From Streptomyces camponoticapitis (GTDB lineage Bacteria; Actinomycetota; Actinomycetes; Streptomycetales; Streptomycetaceae): a stretch of DNA of 64,000 bases. Made by a program: the position numbers and the translations under genes. Shown piece by piece: positions 8,721 through 16,877 of this stretch. The stretch lies in NCBI RefSeq assembly GCF_014646115.1, contig NZ_BMMV01000020.1, positions 1 to 64,000 on the forward strand, written 5' to 3'. Every line of letters begins with the position of its first letter. Position 1 is the stretch's first letter. A model generated the notes under the pieces. It was given only the letters and a program-made list of their open reading frames with translations, had not been told where the DNA came from and made no database searches.

Positions 8721-11363
8721 CTACTTCTTGTCGCTTTCGGACTTCGCCGGCTTCTGCGGACCGCTCCTGGCGGAGTCCTTGAAGCCGATGTCCTCGTAGC
8801 GGGGGGAGGCGAAGGCGAAGGCACCGGCGTTCGCCACGGACGGCTTGGCCGCCACGAGCTGCGGGCGCTGGTAGAGCGGGATGGACCCGGCCGCCGCCCA
8901 GATGCGGGCGTCGGCCTGCCTGAGCAGATCGCGGGCCTCGTTCTCGTCCAGCTCGGAGGCGGCCTGGTCGAAGAGCTGGTTGATGTGGTCGGTGCCGACG
9001 CGGGTGTAGTTCTGCTCCACCAGCAGCGAGCCGTCGGAGGCGGGGACGGGCTTGGAGTAGATCGGCCGGCCGTCGGTCGCGGGGTAGGCCGTCGCGGGCC
9101 ACGAGTACAGCGCGAGGTCGTAGTCGCCCGACGCGACGTGGTCCTTGAAGTAGTTGGCGTCCGCGACCTTGCTGATCTCCGTACGGATGCCGATGCGGTC
9201 GAGCATGCGCGCGATCTTCTGGCCGACGGTGCGCAGCTGCTCGGAGCCGGGGCCGGAGGGGAGGACGAAGCGGAGGGTGAGGGGCTTGCCGTTCTTGGCG
9301 AGCGGACCGGGCAGGGGGGCGGCGGCGGACGAGGCCGAGGCGGACGACGACGCCGAAGCGGAGGACGAGGGGGACGCGGACTCGGATTCGGATTCGGATT
9401 CGGATTCGGATTCGGATTCGGATTCGGAATCAGAGCCGGAGTCCGATTCAGTCTCCGACTCGGTGTCCGACTCCGCGTCGGACGCGGACTCGGATTCGGA
9501 GGGCGCCGCCGTGCCGCGCGGCGCGTACGCGCCGGCCATACCGCCCGGCTGCCTGTCCTGGGCGCTGACGTCCGAGTCGTCCAGCAGTCCCGCCTGGCCG
9601 AACAGGACCGCACGGTGGAAGGCGGCGGCGGGGGCGGGGGCGATGACACGGGTGCCGCTCTCGGAGATGGGGGCGCCACGTCCGGGCTTGTCGTCACCGA
9701 CGACGTACGAACCGTCGTCGGAGGCGCTGTCGGCGTCGGACTCGGAGCCGGACTCGGAGCCGGAGGCTGAGTCCGAGTCGGCGGTCGAATCGGCCGTCGA
9801 CTCGGAATCCGAGCCGGAATCGGAATCGGTGTCCTTCGTGTCGGATTCCTTTTCCTTGTTCTCCGCGTCCTTCTCGTCCTTCTCGGCTTCCTCGCCGGCC
9901 TTGGCCTTGTCCTTCTTCTTGTCGGCGTCGGCCTCGCTCCCGGCCTTCGTGCCCTCGTCCTTCTTCAGCGCGCCGCCCAGCACCCAGCCCGCGTCGGCCA
10001 GGAGCGCCTGCGCCTCGCGGGTGTTCTGGTCCCCGAGCGCGTCACTGCTGTCGGCGTACGCGTGCTGTCCGGCCAGCGCCAGATGGCTGCCGGGCGGATG
10101 TGCCGGCAGGCCGAGCGGCTTGAGTACGGCCTCGGCAAGCTTCTTCCGGTCGAGCGCCCGGGCCACGGCCCGCCGTACCCGCTCGTCGGCGAGCGGCCCG
10201 GTCTCCCCGTTGAGCGCGAGCTGTGTGAAGGCGGGCTCCAGGGACTTCCGTACGACATAGCCCCGCAGGCCCTGCTGCTCCTTGGAGAACGTCGCGAGCG
10301 CCTTGGTCCGCTTCTCCTGGGAATCCCGCGCGGCCTCGTTCCCGGTCTCCGTCTCTTCCTCGGTCTCTTCCTCGTCCGAGCCGTTCGGTGACTCCTCCGC
10401 CGATGGCGACCCGGTCGCCGACGGTGATCCGGTCGCCGCCCGCGGGCCCGCGCCCGCGCCCCTCTTGTCGGAGCGCGCCTTGTTGATCCGCTCGGCCACC
10501 GGGCTGTCGATCTCGGCGAGGTCGAGCGTGCCCGCGACGAGCGCGGCGGCGCGTTTGCCGCGCGGCACCGCGCTCAGCACGATCGAGTCGAGCTTCGGCC
10601 GCGCGCCCCACCAACGAGGGTTGCGGACGAGGGTCATCTCGCGTTCCTCGCGGTCCAGTTCCTTGATCTGGAAGGGCCCGGCCGTGGCCTTGAGCTTGGC
10701 GCGCGCGCCGTCGTTGAAGGAGTTCGGCGCCCCCATCACGCTCTTCGGGTACAGCGGGCTGAAGAGCGCCTTCCAGTCGGCGTACGGCTTGTTGAAGGTG
10801 ACCCGGACCTCCAGGTCGTCCTTGCCGCGCTCGATCTTCTGGATGCGCTCGTAACCGGCGTTGCGCGCGGTCCAGTACGCGGACTCCTTCCCGCTCAGCG
10901 CGCGCCACTGGGCGACGAAGTCGGGGGCGCCCAGCTCACGTCCGTCGGTCCACACCGCCTGCTGGTTGAGCTTGTAGAGCACGACCTGCTTGGGCTCGCG
11001 CTCGACGATCTTCGCGGACTCCAGATAGTCCGGGTTGCGCTGCGGGCGGCCGGTCTTGTCGAGGGTGAAGAGTGCGGGCAGTACGGCGCCCGCGATGCGC
11101 GACGTGGTGGCGTCGGCGTCCGCCTGGAAGGTGTTGAGGGTGGTGGGCACGGTGTCCACGGCCCAGCGCAGCGTCCCACCGTCGGCGATCCTGTCCCGCG
11201 CGGCGGGCCCGACGTCCTGGGCGGCGCCCGGGACCTTGCTCCGCTCCTCGCCCGAGCTGCACCCGGCGAGCGCGGGCAGGGCGAGCACGCCGGTGGTGAG
11301 TAGCGCGACGGATCGGATGGTCCGGGAGCATGTCCTCCCGCGTGGGGCGCCGACCTGGGACAT
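8721..11363 (-). CDS. Orphan peptide-binding-type lipoprotein with long Ser/Asp/Glu inserts
   Basis: SBP_bac_5-family lipoprotein of 880 aa, where typical members are 520-600. The lipobox ALAGC follows a hydrophobic signal. The ligand-binding fold is recognisable before (RNPDYLESAKIVEREPKQVVL) and after (LRTVGQKIARMLDRIGIRTE) three low-complexity blocks: a Glu/Thr stretch, a Lys/Asp/Glu-then-Ser/Asp block, and a pure (SE)n run followed by poly Ser/Ala. At DNA level the SE run contains seven perfect TCGGAT hexamers (9382-9423). No permease or ATPase accompanies it. The reading frame opens at a GTG at 11408, but the ATG at 11363 follows GAAGAGG and a TAAATT -10 at 11392-11397 would start the message inside the longer form. 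Probably a peptide-binding subunit using the nearby or another transporter; unproven. Confidence 0.85.
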   Translation of the reverse strand: MSQVGAPRGRTCSRTIRSVALLTTGVLALPALAGCSSGEERSKVPGAAQDVGPAARDRIADGGTLRWAVDTVPTTLNTFQADADATTSRIAGAVLPALFTLDKTGRPQRNPDYLESAKIVEREPKQVVLYKLNQQAVWTDGRELGAPDFVAQWRALSGKESAYWTARNAGYERIQKIERGKDDLEVRVTFNKPYADWKALFSPLYPKSVMGAPNSFNDGARAKLKATAGPFQIKELDREEREMTLVRNPRWWGARPKLDSIVLSAVPRGKRAAALVAGTLDLAEIDSPVAERINKARSDKRGAGAGPRAATGSPSATGSPSAEESPNGSDEEETEEETETGNEAARDSQEKRTKALATFSKEQQGLRGYVVRKSLEPAFTQLALNGETGPLADERVRRAVARALDRKKLAEAVLKPLGLPAHPPGSHLALAGQHAYADSSDALGDQNTREAQALLADAGWVLGGALKKDEGTKAGSEADADKKKDKAKAGEEAEKDEKDAENKEKESDTKDTDSDSGSDSESTADSTADSDSASGSESGSESDADSASDDGSYVVGDDKPGRGAPISESGTRVIAPAPAAAFHRAVLFGQAGLLDDSDVSAQDRQPGGMAGAYAPRGTAAPSESESASDAESDTESETESDSGSDSESESESESESESESESASPSSSASASSSASASSAAAPLPGPLAKNGKPLTLRFVLPSGPGSEQLRTVGQKIARMLDRIGIRTEISKVADANYFKDHVASGDYDLALYSWPATAYPATDGRPIYSKPVPASDGSLLVEQNYTRVGTDHINQLFDQAASELDENEARDLLRQADARIWAAAGSIPLYQRPQLVAAKPSVANAGAFAFASPRYEDIGFKDSARSGPQKPAKSESDKK
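9382..9423 (-). repeat. Hexamer microsatellite (TCGGAT)x7 coding for Ser-Glu repeats
   Basis: Seven perfect copies of TCGGAT, then a degenerate eighth, inside the binding-protein gene. On the coding strand they give alternating Glu and Ser. A six-base unit keeps the frame, so copy-number changes would lengthen or shorten the linker without breaking the gene. Confidence 0.85.
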
Positions 11364-11391
11364 GGCTTCTACCTCTTCGTCCTGTTTGTGG

Positions 11392-11397
11392 AATTTA
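11392..11397 (-). promoter_or_regulatory. -10 element of the orphan binding-protein gene
   Basis: TAAATT on the minus strand, about 29 bases before the ATG at 11363. It fits TANNNT and supports that start over the GTG at 11408. No convincing -35 box is seen. The rest of the 11364-11684 gap shows nothing else that I can support. Confidence 0.35.
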
Positions 11398-11684
11398 GAG
11401 ATGATCACACCTATTGCCCGCCCACTGAAGTGGACCGGTCCGACACGACAGCGGCGACACGGCGGCCCGGCGCCCGAAGCCCACCCGAACGGCCCAACGA
11501 GGAACGGGACACAGGACGGCCGAAAGGGCGAAAATGGAGGGGCGCGACATCAACGACGCGGAGCGCACGGCTCACGTATGCGCCGGGAATCCCTGCACGT
11601 CCCTTCACAAGCGGGGATGTGAGGAGCGACACTCGCAGGCGCATTACCGATGGCATCGCTCCCCTGCGGAAGTGAGGGCAAGTC

Positions 11685-11927
11685 ATGTCCCAGCCGGAAG
11701 ATCTGACAGCAGTCCACCGTCGTATCGATGAGCTCGTTCAGCGCGTCGCGGACCTGGAGCGGACGGTCGACCGACTGAACGAAGCCGTACCGGCGGCACC
11801 GTCCAGGCCCGCGCCAAGGGACCGCCGGCCGGACGTGGTCACCATCCCGGACGCGCCGTACAACGCGGCGCTGTGGACGGACTCGGACGACGAGGGTCTG
11901 GGGCTGCGGGACCGGCGCGCTCCCTAG
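11685..11927 (+). CDS. Small acidic coiled-coil protein of unknown function
   Basis: An 80-aa protein starting MSQPEDLTAVHRRIDELV. Residues 5-35 have heptad spacing (L, I, V, V, L, V, L) and should form a short coiled coil. The rest is Pro-rich and then acidic (TDSDDEGLGLRD). No signal peptide or membrane span. GC-rich third positions and a stop shortly before the succinate dehydrogenase genes suggest a real gene, but I recognise no family. It might be a small accessory of the downstream complex or unrelated. Confidence 0.6.
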   Translation: MSQPEDLTAVHRRIDELVQRVADLERTVDRLNEAVPAAPSRPAPRDRRPDVVTIPDAPYNAALWTDSDDEGLGLRDRRAP

Positions 11928-12133
11928 TCCGCCGGCCTGGCCTCGGACGCTCTCCGCGCCGGGGCCGACGTATCCCCCGACCACCGACCACCTTCTGACC
12001 AGCGCCGCACGGACGTCACCCGCACGGACATCACACCGCACGCCCCCGACACCGCACCGAAGCACCCGCCATCAATCGCCCCGGCCCTACGACCCCCCAC
12101 CAGATCCCACTCCATCTCCATACGGAGTCTTCG

Positions 12134-12955
12134 TTGGCAACAGGCACGGAACGACCCCAACTGAATACGGGCGTGCACGACACCACGCGTGCCGCCATCA
12201 CCGCCCGCCACCTGCGGACCGACCGCTGGTGGCTGGCCCCCGCCGCCACGGCGGCGGGACTGCTCGCCTTCGTCATCTACTCGACGTGGCGCGCGTTCGG
12301 GAACGCCCACTACTACGCGGCGCCGTACGTCTCACCGTTCTACTCGCCCTGTCTGGCGGAGAATTGTGAGCCGATGAAGGGCGGCCCCAACCTGGAGATC
12401 TTCGGCAGCTGGTGGGGCCTGTCCCCCGCGCTGATCATCCTGATCTTCCCGCTGGGTTTCCGGATGACCTGCTACTACTACCGCAAGGCCTACTACCGGG
12501 GCTTCTGGGCCTCACCGCCGGCCTGCGCCGTCGCCGAACCGCACAAGAAGTACAGCGGCGAGACGCGCTTCCCGCTGATCCTCCAGAACATCCACCGGTA
12601 CTTCTTCTACGCGGCCGTGCCGGTGGCGGTCATCCTCACGTACGACACGGTGCTCGCCTTCCGCAACTCGGACTACGAGTGGGGCCACATGGGCCTCGGC
12701 ACGATCATCATGGTCGTCAACATCGTGCTGATCTGGGCGTACACCCTCTCCTGCCACTCCTGCCGCCATGTCATCGGCGGCAAGCTGAAGCACTTCTCCA
12801 AGCATCCGGTGCGCTACCGGCTGTGGGGCTGGGTCGGGAAACTGAATCACCGTCATATGCAGCTCGCCTGGGCCTCCTTGATCAGCGTCGCCCTCGCGGA
12901 CTTCTATGTGTATCTGCTCGCCAGCGGTGTCTTCGACGATCCGCGCCTCTTTTAG
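12134..12955 (+). CDS. Succinate dehydrogenase/fumarate reductase cytochrome b membrane subunit
   Basis: Membrane anchor of 273 aa for the SdhAB pair, one gene in place of the separate C and D subunits of E. coli. Five hydrophobic spans are visible (AATAAGLLAFVIYS, GLSPALIILIFPLGF, FFYAAVPVAVILTYD, GTIIMVVNIVLIWA, ASLISVALADFYVY). Several His residues lie in or near them (IHRYFF, SCHSCRH, KLNHRHMQ) and could ligate heme. A loop with CLAENC is unusual. The start is TTG, six bases after GGAG; the first alternative is a GTG at 12173. This arrangement resembles the mycobacterial Sdh1 type. Confidence 0.85.
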   Translation: MATGTERPQLNTGVHDTTRAAITARHLRTDRWWLAPAATAAGLLAFVIYSTWRAFGNAHYYAAPYVSPFYSPCLAENCEPMKGGPNLEIFGSWWGLSPALIILIFPLGFRMTCYYYRKAYYRGFWASPPACAVAEPHKKYSGETRFPLILQNIHRYFFYAAVPVAVILTYDTVLAFRNSDYEWGHMGLGTIIMVVNIVLIWAYTLSCHSCRHVIGGKLKHFSKHPVRYRLWGWVGKLNHRHMQLAWASLISVALADFYVYLLASGVFDDPRLF

Positions 12956-12976
12956 TCCTAGGGAGAGCCTTCAGCA

Positions 12977-14902
12977 ATGACGCAACTCGAACGCGAGCAG
13001 TGGGACGTCGTGGTGGTGGGCGCGGGCGGAGCGGGTCTGCGGGCCGCCATCGAGGCGCGTGAGCGTGGCGCCCGTACCGCTGTCATCTGCAAGTCGCTCT
13101 TCGGCAAGGCCCATACGGTGATGGCCGAGGGCGGTATCGCGGCCTCCATGGGCAATGTGAACTCCGGCGACAACTGGCAGGTCCACTTCCGCGACACCAT
13201 GCGCGGCGGGAAGTTCCTCAACCAGTGGCGGATGGCGGAGCTGCACGCACAGGAAGCGCCCGACCGGGTCTGGGAACTGGAGACCTGGGGCGCGCTCTTC
13301 GACCGTACGGCCGACGGGAAGATCTCCCAGCGCAACTTCGGCGGGCACGAGTATCCCCGTCTCGCGCACGTCGGCGACCGGACCGGCCTTGAGCTGATCC
13401 GTACGCTCCAGCAGAAGATCGTCGCCCTCCAGCAGGAGGACTTCCGCGAATTCGGTGACTACGAAGCCCGGTTGAAGGTCTTCCAGGAGTGCACCGTCAC
13501 CTCCGTACTCAAGGAGGGCGAGCGGGTCTCGGGCACGTTCTGCTACGAGCGCGAGTCCGGCCGCTTCTTCGTCCTGGAGGCGCCCGCCGTCGTCCTCGCG
13601 ACCGGCGGCATCGGCAAGTCCTTCAAGGTGACGTCGAATTCGTGGGAGTACACGGGCGACGGACACGCGCTGGCGCTGCTCGCCGGTGCCCCGCTGCTGA
13701 ACATGGAGTTCGTGCAGTTCCACCCGACGGGCATGGTCTGGCCGCCGTCGGTGAAGGGGATCCTCGTCACCGAATCGGTGCGCGGCGACGGCGGAGTGCT
13801 GCGCAACTCCGAAGGCAAACGGTTCATGTTCGACTACGTACCGGACGTCTTCAAGGAGAAGTACGCGGAGTCCGAGGAGGAGGGCGACCGCTGGTACGAG
13901 GACCCGGACAACAACCGGCGCCCGCCCGAGCTGCTCCCCCGCGACGAGGTGGCCCGGGCCATCAACTCCGAGGTCAAGGCCGGCCGGGGCTCACCGCACG
14001 GCGGCGTGTTCCTGGACGTGTCCACGCGTATGCCGCCCGAGGTCATCCAGCGCCGACTGCCCTCGATGTACCACCAGTTCAAGGAGCTGGCCGACGTCGA
14101 CATCACCGCCGAGGCGATGGAGGTCGGCCCCACCTGTCACTACGTGATGGGCGGGATCGCCGTCGACTCGGACACCGCCGCCACGCCCGGGGTCCCCGGT
14201 CTGTACGCGGCCGGCGAGGTCGCGGGCGGGATGCACGGCTCCAACCGGCTCGGCGGCAACTCGCTCTCGGACCTGCTGGTCTTCGGTCGGCGGGCCGGAC
14301 TGCACGCGGCCGAGTACGCGGCGGGGCTCACCGAGCGACCGGCTCTCGACGAGGGTCAGATCGACGCGGCGGCCACCGAGGCGCTGCGCCCGTTCGGCGC
14401 CGAGGAGTCGGCGGACGGCGGCCCGCCGGAGAACCCGTACAGCGTCCACCAGGAGCTCCAGCAGACGATGAACGACCTCGTCGGCATCATCAGGCGCGAG
14501 GGCGAGATGGAGCAGGCCCTGGAGAAGCTGGGCGAGTTGCGCGGGCGCGCGGCTCGCGCCGGCGTGGAGGGCCACCGGCAGTTCAACCCCGGCTGGCACC
14601 TCGCGATCGACCTGCGGAACATGCTGCTCGTCAGCGAGTGCATCGCCCTGTCGGCCCTGGAGCGCACGGAGAGCCGGGGCGGTCATACCCGCGAGGACTT
14701 GCCGGGCATGGTTCTCGACTGGCGGCGGGTCAATCTGCACTGCCGGCTGAACGATTCCGCACGGGACCCGGCGGCGGACCCCGCACTCGGCCGGATCACC
14801 CTCTCCAGGAAGACGACCGAGCCCATCCGTCCCGACCTACTCGACCTCTTCGACAAGGAAGAGCTGGTCAAGTACCTCGCCGAAGAGGAGCTCCACGAGT
14901 GA
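12977..14902 (+). CDS. sdhA: Succinate dehydrogenase/fumarate reductase flavoprotein subunit
   Basis: FAD-binding catalytic subunit, 641 aa, oxidising succinate to fumarate (or the reverse) at the cytoplasmic membrane face. The dinucleotide-binding motif VVVGAGGAGLRAA is at about residues 12-24. The His of KAHTVMAEGGIAAS is the expected covalent FAD attachment site. Active-site segments THPTG-like QFHPTGMVWP and HGSNRLGGNSL are present. It is 21 bases after the membrane subunit and overlaps the iron-sulfur gene by four bases. Direction in vivo is not decided by sequence. Confidence 0.95.
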   Translation: MTQLEREQWDVVVVGAGGAGLRAAIEARERGARTAVICKSLFGKAHTVMAEGGIAASMGNVNSGDNWQVHFRDTMRGGKFLNQWRMAELHAQEAPDRVWELETWGALFDRTADGKISQRNFGGHEYPRLAHVGDRTGLELIRTLQQKIVALQQEDFREFGDYEARLKVFQECTVTSVLKEGERVSGTFCYERESGRFFVLEAPAVVLATGGIGKSFKVTSNSWEYTGDGHALALLAGAPLLNMEFVQFHPTGMVWPPSVKGILVTESVRGDGGVLRNSEGKRFMFDYVPDVFKEKYAESEEEGDRWYEDPDNNRRPPELLPRDEVARAINSEVKAGRGSPHGGVFLDVSTRMPPEVIQRRLPSMYHQFKELADVDITAEAMEVGPTCHYVMGGIAVDSDTAATPGVPGLYAAGEVAGGMHGSNRLGGNSLSDLLVFGRRAGLHAAEYAAGLTERPALDEGQIDAAATEALRPFGAEESADGGPPENPYSVHQELQQTMNDLVGIIRREGEMEQALEKLGELRGRAARAGVEGHRQFNPGWHLAIDLRNMLLVSECIALSALERTESRGGHTREDLPGMVLDWRRVNLHCRLNDSARDPAADPALGRITLSRKTTEPIRPDLLDLFDKEELVKYLAEEELHE

Positions 14903-15762
14903 GTGCCAGCACGACTCCGACTCAGAGCACACCCCCCTCGTCCGCCTCGTCCACCCCCTCACCCGCCACGTCCACGACGTCCACCCCGGCCACCTCCTAC
15001 GAGGCCAAGTTCAAGGTCTGGCGGGGCGACGCGGAGGGCGGCGAGCTGAAGGACTTCGCCGTCGAGGTCAACGAGGGCGAGGTCGTCCTCGACATCATCC
15101 ACCGGCTCCAGGCGACGCAGGCGTCCGACCTGGCGGTGCGCTGGAACTGCAAGGCGGGCAAATGCGGTTCGTGCAGTGCGGAGATCAACGGCCGGCCTCG
15201 GCTGCTCTGCATGACGCGGATGTCGACCTTCACCCGCGAGGAGACGATCACCGTCACCCCGCTGCGCGCCTTTCCCATCGTCCGGGACCTGGTGACGAAC
15301 GTGTCCTTCAACTACCAGAAGGCGCGGGAGGTACCGGCGTTCGTGCCGCCGCCGGGCGTCGCGGCGGGCGAGTACCGGATGCAGCAGGTGGACGTGGAAC
15401 GCTCGCAGGAGTTCCGTAAGTGCATCGAGTGCTTCCTGTGCCAGGACACCTGCCATGTGGTCCGGGACCACGAGGAGAACAAGACCTCGTTCGCCGGTCC
15501 CCGCTTCCTGATGCGGGTCGCCGAGCTGGACATGCATCCGCTGGACGCGGCCGAGGAGACCGGCCTCGACCGCAAGGAGACGGCGCAGGACGAGCACGGG
15601 CTCGGCTACTGCAACATCACCAAGTGCTGCACCGAGGTCTGCCCCGAAGGCATCAAGATCACGGACAACGCGCTGATCCCGCTGAAGGAGCGCGTCGCGG
15701 ACAAGAAGTACGACCCGCTGGTCTGGCTCGGAAACAAGATCCGCCGCCGTACGACCGGCTAG
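14899..15762 (+). CDS. sdhB: Succinate dehydrogenase/fumarate reductase iron-sulfur subunit
   Basis: Electron-transfer subunit of 287 aa. Cysteine sets for the [2Fe-2S] (CKAGKCGSC ... C), [4Fe-4S] (CIECFLCQDTC) and [3Fe-4S] (CNITKCCTEVCPEGI) clusters occur in the usual order. The start is GTG at 14899 within GTGA, overlapping the sdhA stop, with GAAGAGGAG just upstream. The frame is open far upstream into sdhA, but that part is shadow. Residues 2-33 are a Ser/Thr/Pro extension absent from most SdhB proteins. Confidence 0.93.
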   Translation: MSASTTPTQSTPPSSASSTPSPATSTTSTPATSYEAKFKVWRGDAEGGELKDFAVEVNEGEVVLDIIHRLQATQASDLAVRWNCKAGKCGSCSAEINGRPRLLCMTRMSTFTREETITVTPLRAFPIVRDLVTNVSFNYQKAREVPAFVPPPGVAAGEYRMQQVDVERSQEFRKCIECFLCQDTCHVVRDHEENKTSFAGPRFLMRVAELDMHPLDAAEETGLDRKETAQDEHGLGYCNITKCCTEVCPEGIKITDNALIPLKERVADKKYDPLVWLGNKIRRRTTG

Positions 15763-15779
15763 GGCCTGTACTCGGGCGG

Positions 15780-15804
15780 CGGACGGGCCGGCGTGGCCCG
15801 TCCG
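15780..15804. terminator. Bidirectional terminator between sdhB and the GntR-TetR regulator
   Basis: CGGACGGGCC and GGCCCGTCCG form a perfect 10-bp stem with a GGCGT loop between two convergent genes. Confidence 0.6.
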
Positions 15805-15844
15805 GCGCTTGGGGACAGGAGGCTTTGCTCGGGGCCCCCGGTTC

Positions 15845-16762
15845 TCAGGGCCCGGGTGACCGCTCGATCAACGACTCGATGCCGTCCAGCATCCGTTCGA
15901 GACCGAACTCGAAGAGTGTGCCGAGTTCGAGGTCGAACTCCTCGTCCCCGAAGAGGTTCGACATGACCGGATACGCGCCGGTGAGCTGGACCGAATCCAG
16001 TCGGGTCTCGTTGGCCGCCATCCACTGCTCGGCCGTCAGCCCCGTGTCCTGCCGCGCCTGCGACTCCAACTCGACGGCCATCGCCACTCCTTGGGCGTAA
16101 CCGAACAGGGAGAGATGGATGTGGATCATCGCGTGCGGCGTGAGACCGAGCCCGCGGATGGTGCCCAGCGTCCGCTCGGTGTAGCTCATGGCATGCGGTG
16201 CTGCCATCGGCCTGGTCAGCCCCGCCATGGCACGGGCGAGCCAGGGGTGCCGCTCGTAACGGGTCCACAGCCAACGGATCTCCCGCCTCAGCCGCGGACG
16301 CCAGCCGACCGGTTCGGGGCCCGAGGGGGCGCCGGCGAACACCGTCTCGGACATCAGACGCACCAGCTCGCCCTTGCTGGGGACATGGCGGTACAGCGCC
16401 ATCGTGGACGTACCGAACTCCGTCGCCACGCGCCGCATCGACAGCGCGCCCAGCCCTTCGGCGTCGGCGAGGGCGATGGCGGCCCGCACGACGCGCTCAC
16501 GGCTGAGGCCCTCGCCGGGAGCCGTGTCCCGGCCGCGGGGGCCGGCAGGCTCCGCGACCACTGTGCCGACGCCCGGCACCGCCCGTACGAGCCCTTCCTG
16601 GTTGAGCGCCGCGAGCGCCTTGGTCGCGGTCGCCATCGCGACGCCCCACTCCTGGGTGATACGGCGGGTGGAGGGCACACGGTCGCCGGGCACGAGTTCG
16701 CCGGAGTCGATACGGCGGCGGAGCTCGGCCGCGATGCGGAGGTAGGGCGGATCGACGGTCAC
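15845..16762 (-). CDS. GntR-TetR fusion transcriptional regulator
   Basis: Regulator of 305 aa with two DNA-binding modules. Residues 1-70 are a GntR winged helix (YLRIAAELRRRIDSGELVPG ... GLVRAVPGVGTVV). After a short linker a complete TetR helix-turn-helix follows (MRRVATEFGTSTMALYRHV) with a TetR C-terminal ligand domain. It likely represses the divergent exporter and itself: operators sit in both promoters. The GTG at 16762 lies 7 bases after a TACGCT -10 (16770-16775) with no ribosome site, so it looks leaderless; the frame itself opens further upstream at 16795, inside the operator. Confidence 0.87.
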   Translation of the reverse strand: MTVDPPYLRIAAELRRRIDSGELVPGDRVPSTRRITQEWGVAMATATKALAALNQEGLVRAVPGVGTVVAEPAGPRGRDTAPGEGLSRERVVRAAIALADAEGLGALSMRRVATEFGTSTMALYRHVPSKGELVRLMSETVFAGAPSGPEPVGWRPRLRREIRWLWTRYERHPWLARAMAGLTRPMAAPHAMSYTERTLGTIRGLGLTPHAMIHIHLSLFGYAQGVAMAVELESQARQDTGLTAEQWMAANETRLDSVQLTGAYPVMSNLFGDEEFDLELGTLFEFGLERMLDGIESLIERSPGP

Positions 16763-16775
16763 GGGCCTCAGCGTA

Positions 16776-16833
16776 CTAGTGCACTGAGGGCCCAAGTCCC
16801 GCTCTGAACAGGGTCTCTGGTCCAGTGCACTAG
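16776..16833. promoter_or_regulatory. Paired palindromic operator between regulator and exporter genes
   Basis: CTAGTGCACTG at 16776-16786 and its mirror CAGTGCACTAG at 16823-16833, each centred on the perfect palindrome AGTGCACT and about 47 bases (between four and five helical turns) apart. The left copy lies just upstream of the regulator -10. The right copy lies upstream of the exporter start. The arrangement fits co-repression by the adjacent GntR-TetR protein, perhaps through a DNA loop. Confidence 0.7.
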
Positions 16834-16877
16834 GCAGCTGTTTGCCGCGTACACCCGGAGCCGATTACGTACCGGCC

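Noticed and set aside
9154..10260. 368-codon Ser/Asp/Glu-rich frame opposite the acidic binding protein
   Set aside because: The hexamer repeat reads as Ser-Asp on the other strand by symmetry. The real gene has a lipobox and binding-protein motifs.
12412..13062. 216-codon alternative frame within the sdh anchor gene
   Set aside because: It lies out of frame over the membrane subunit, has no hydrophobic spans and is Arg/Gly/Pro-rich.
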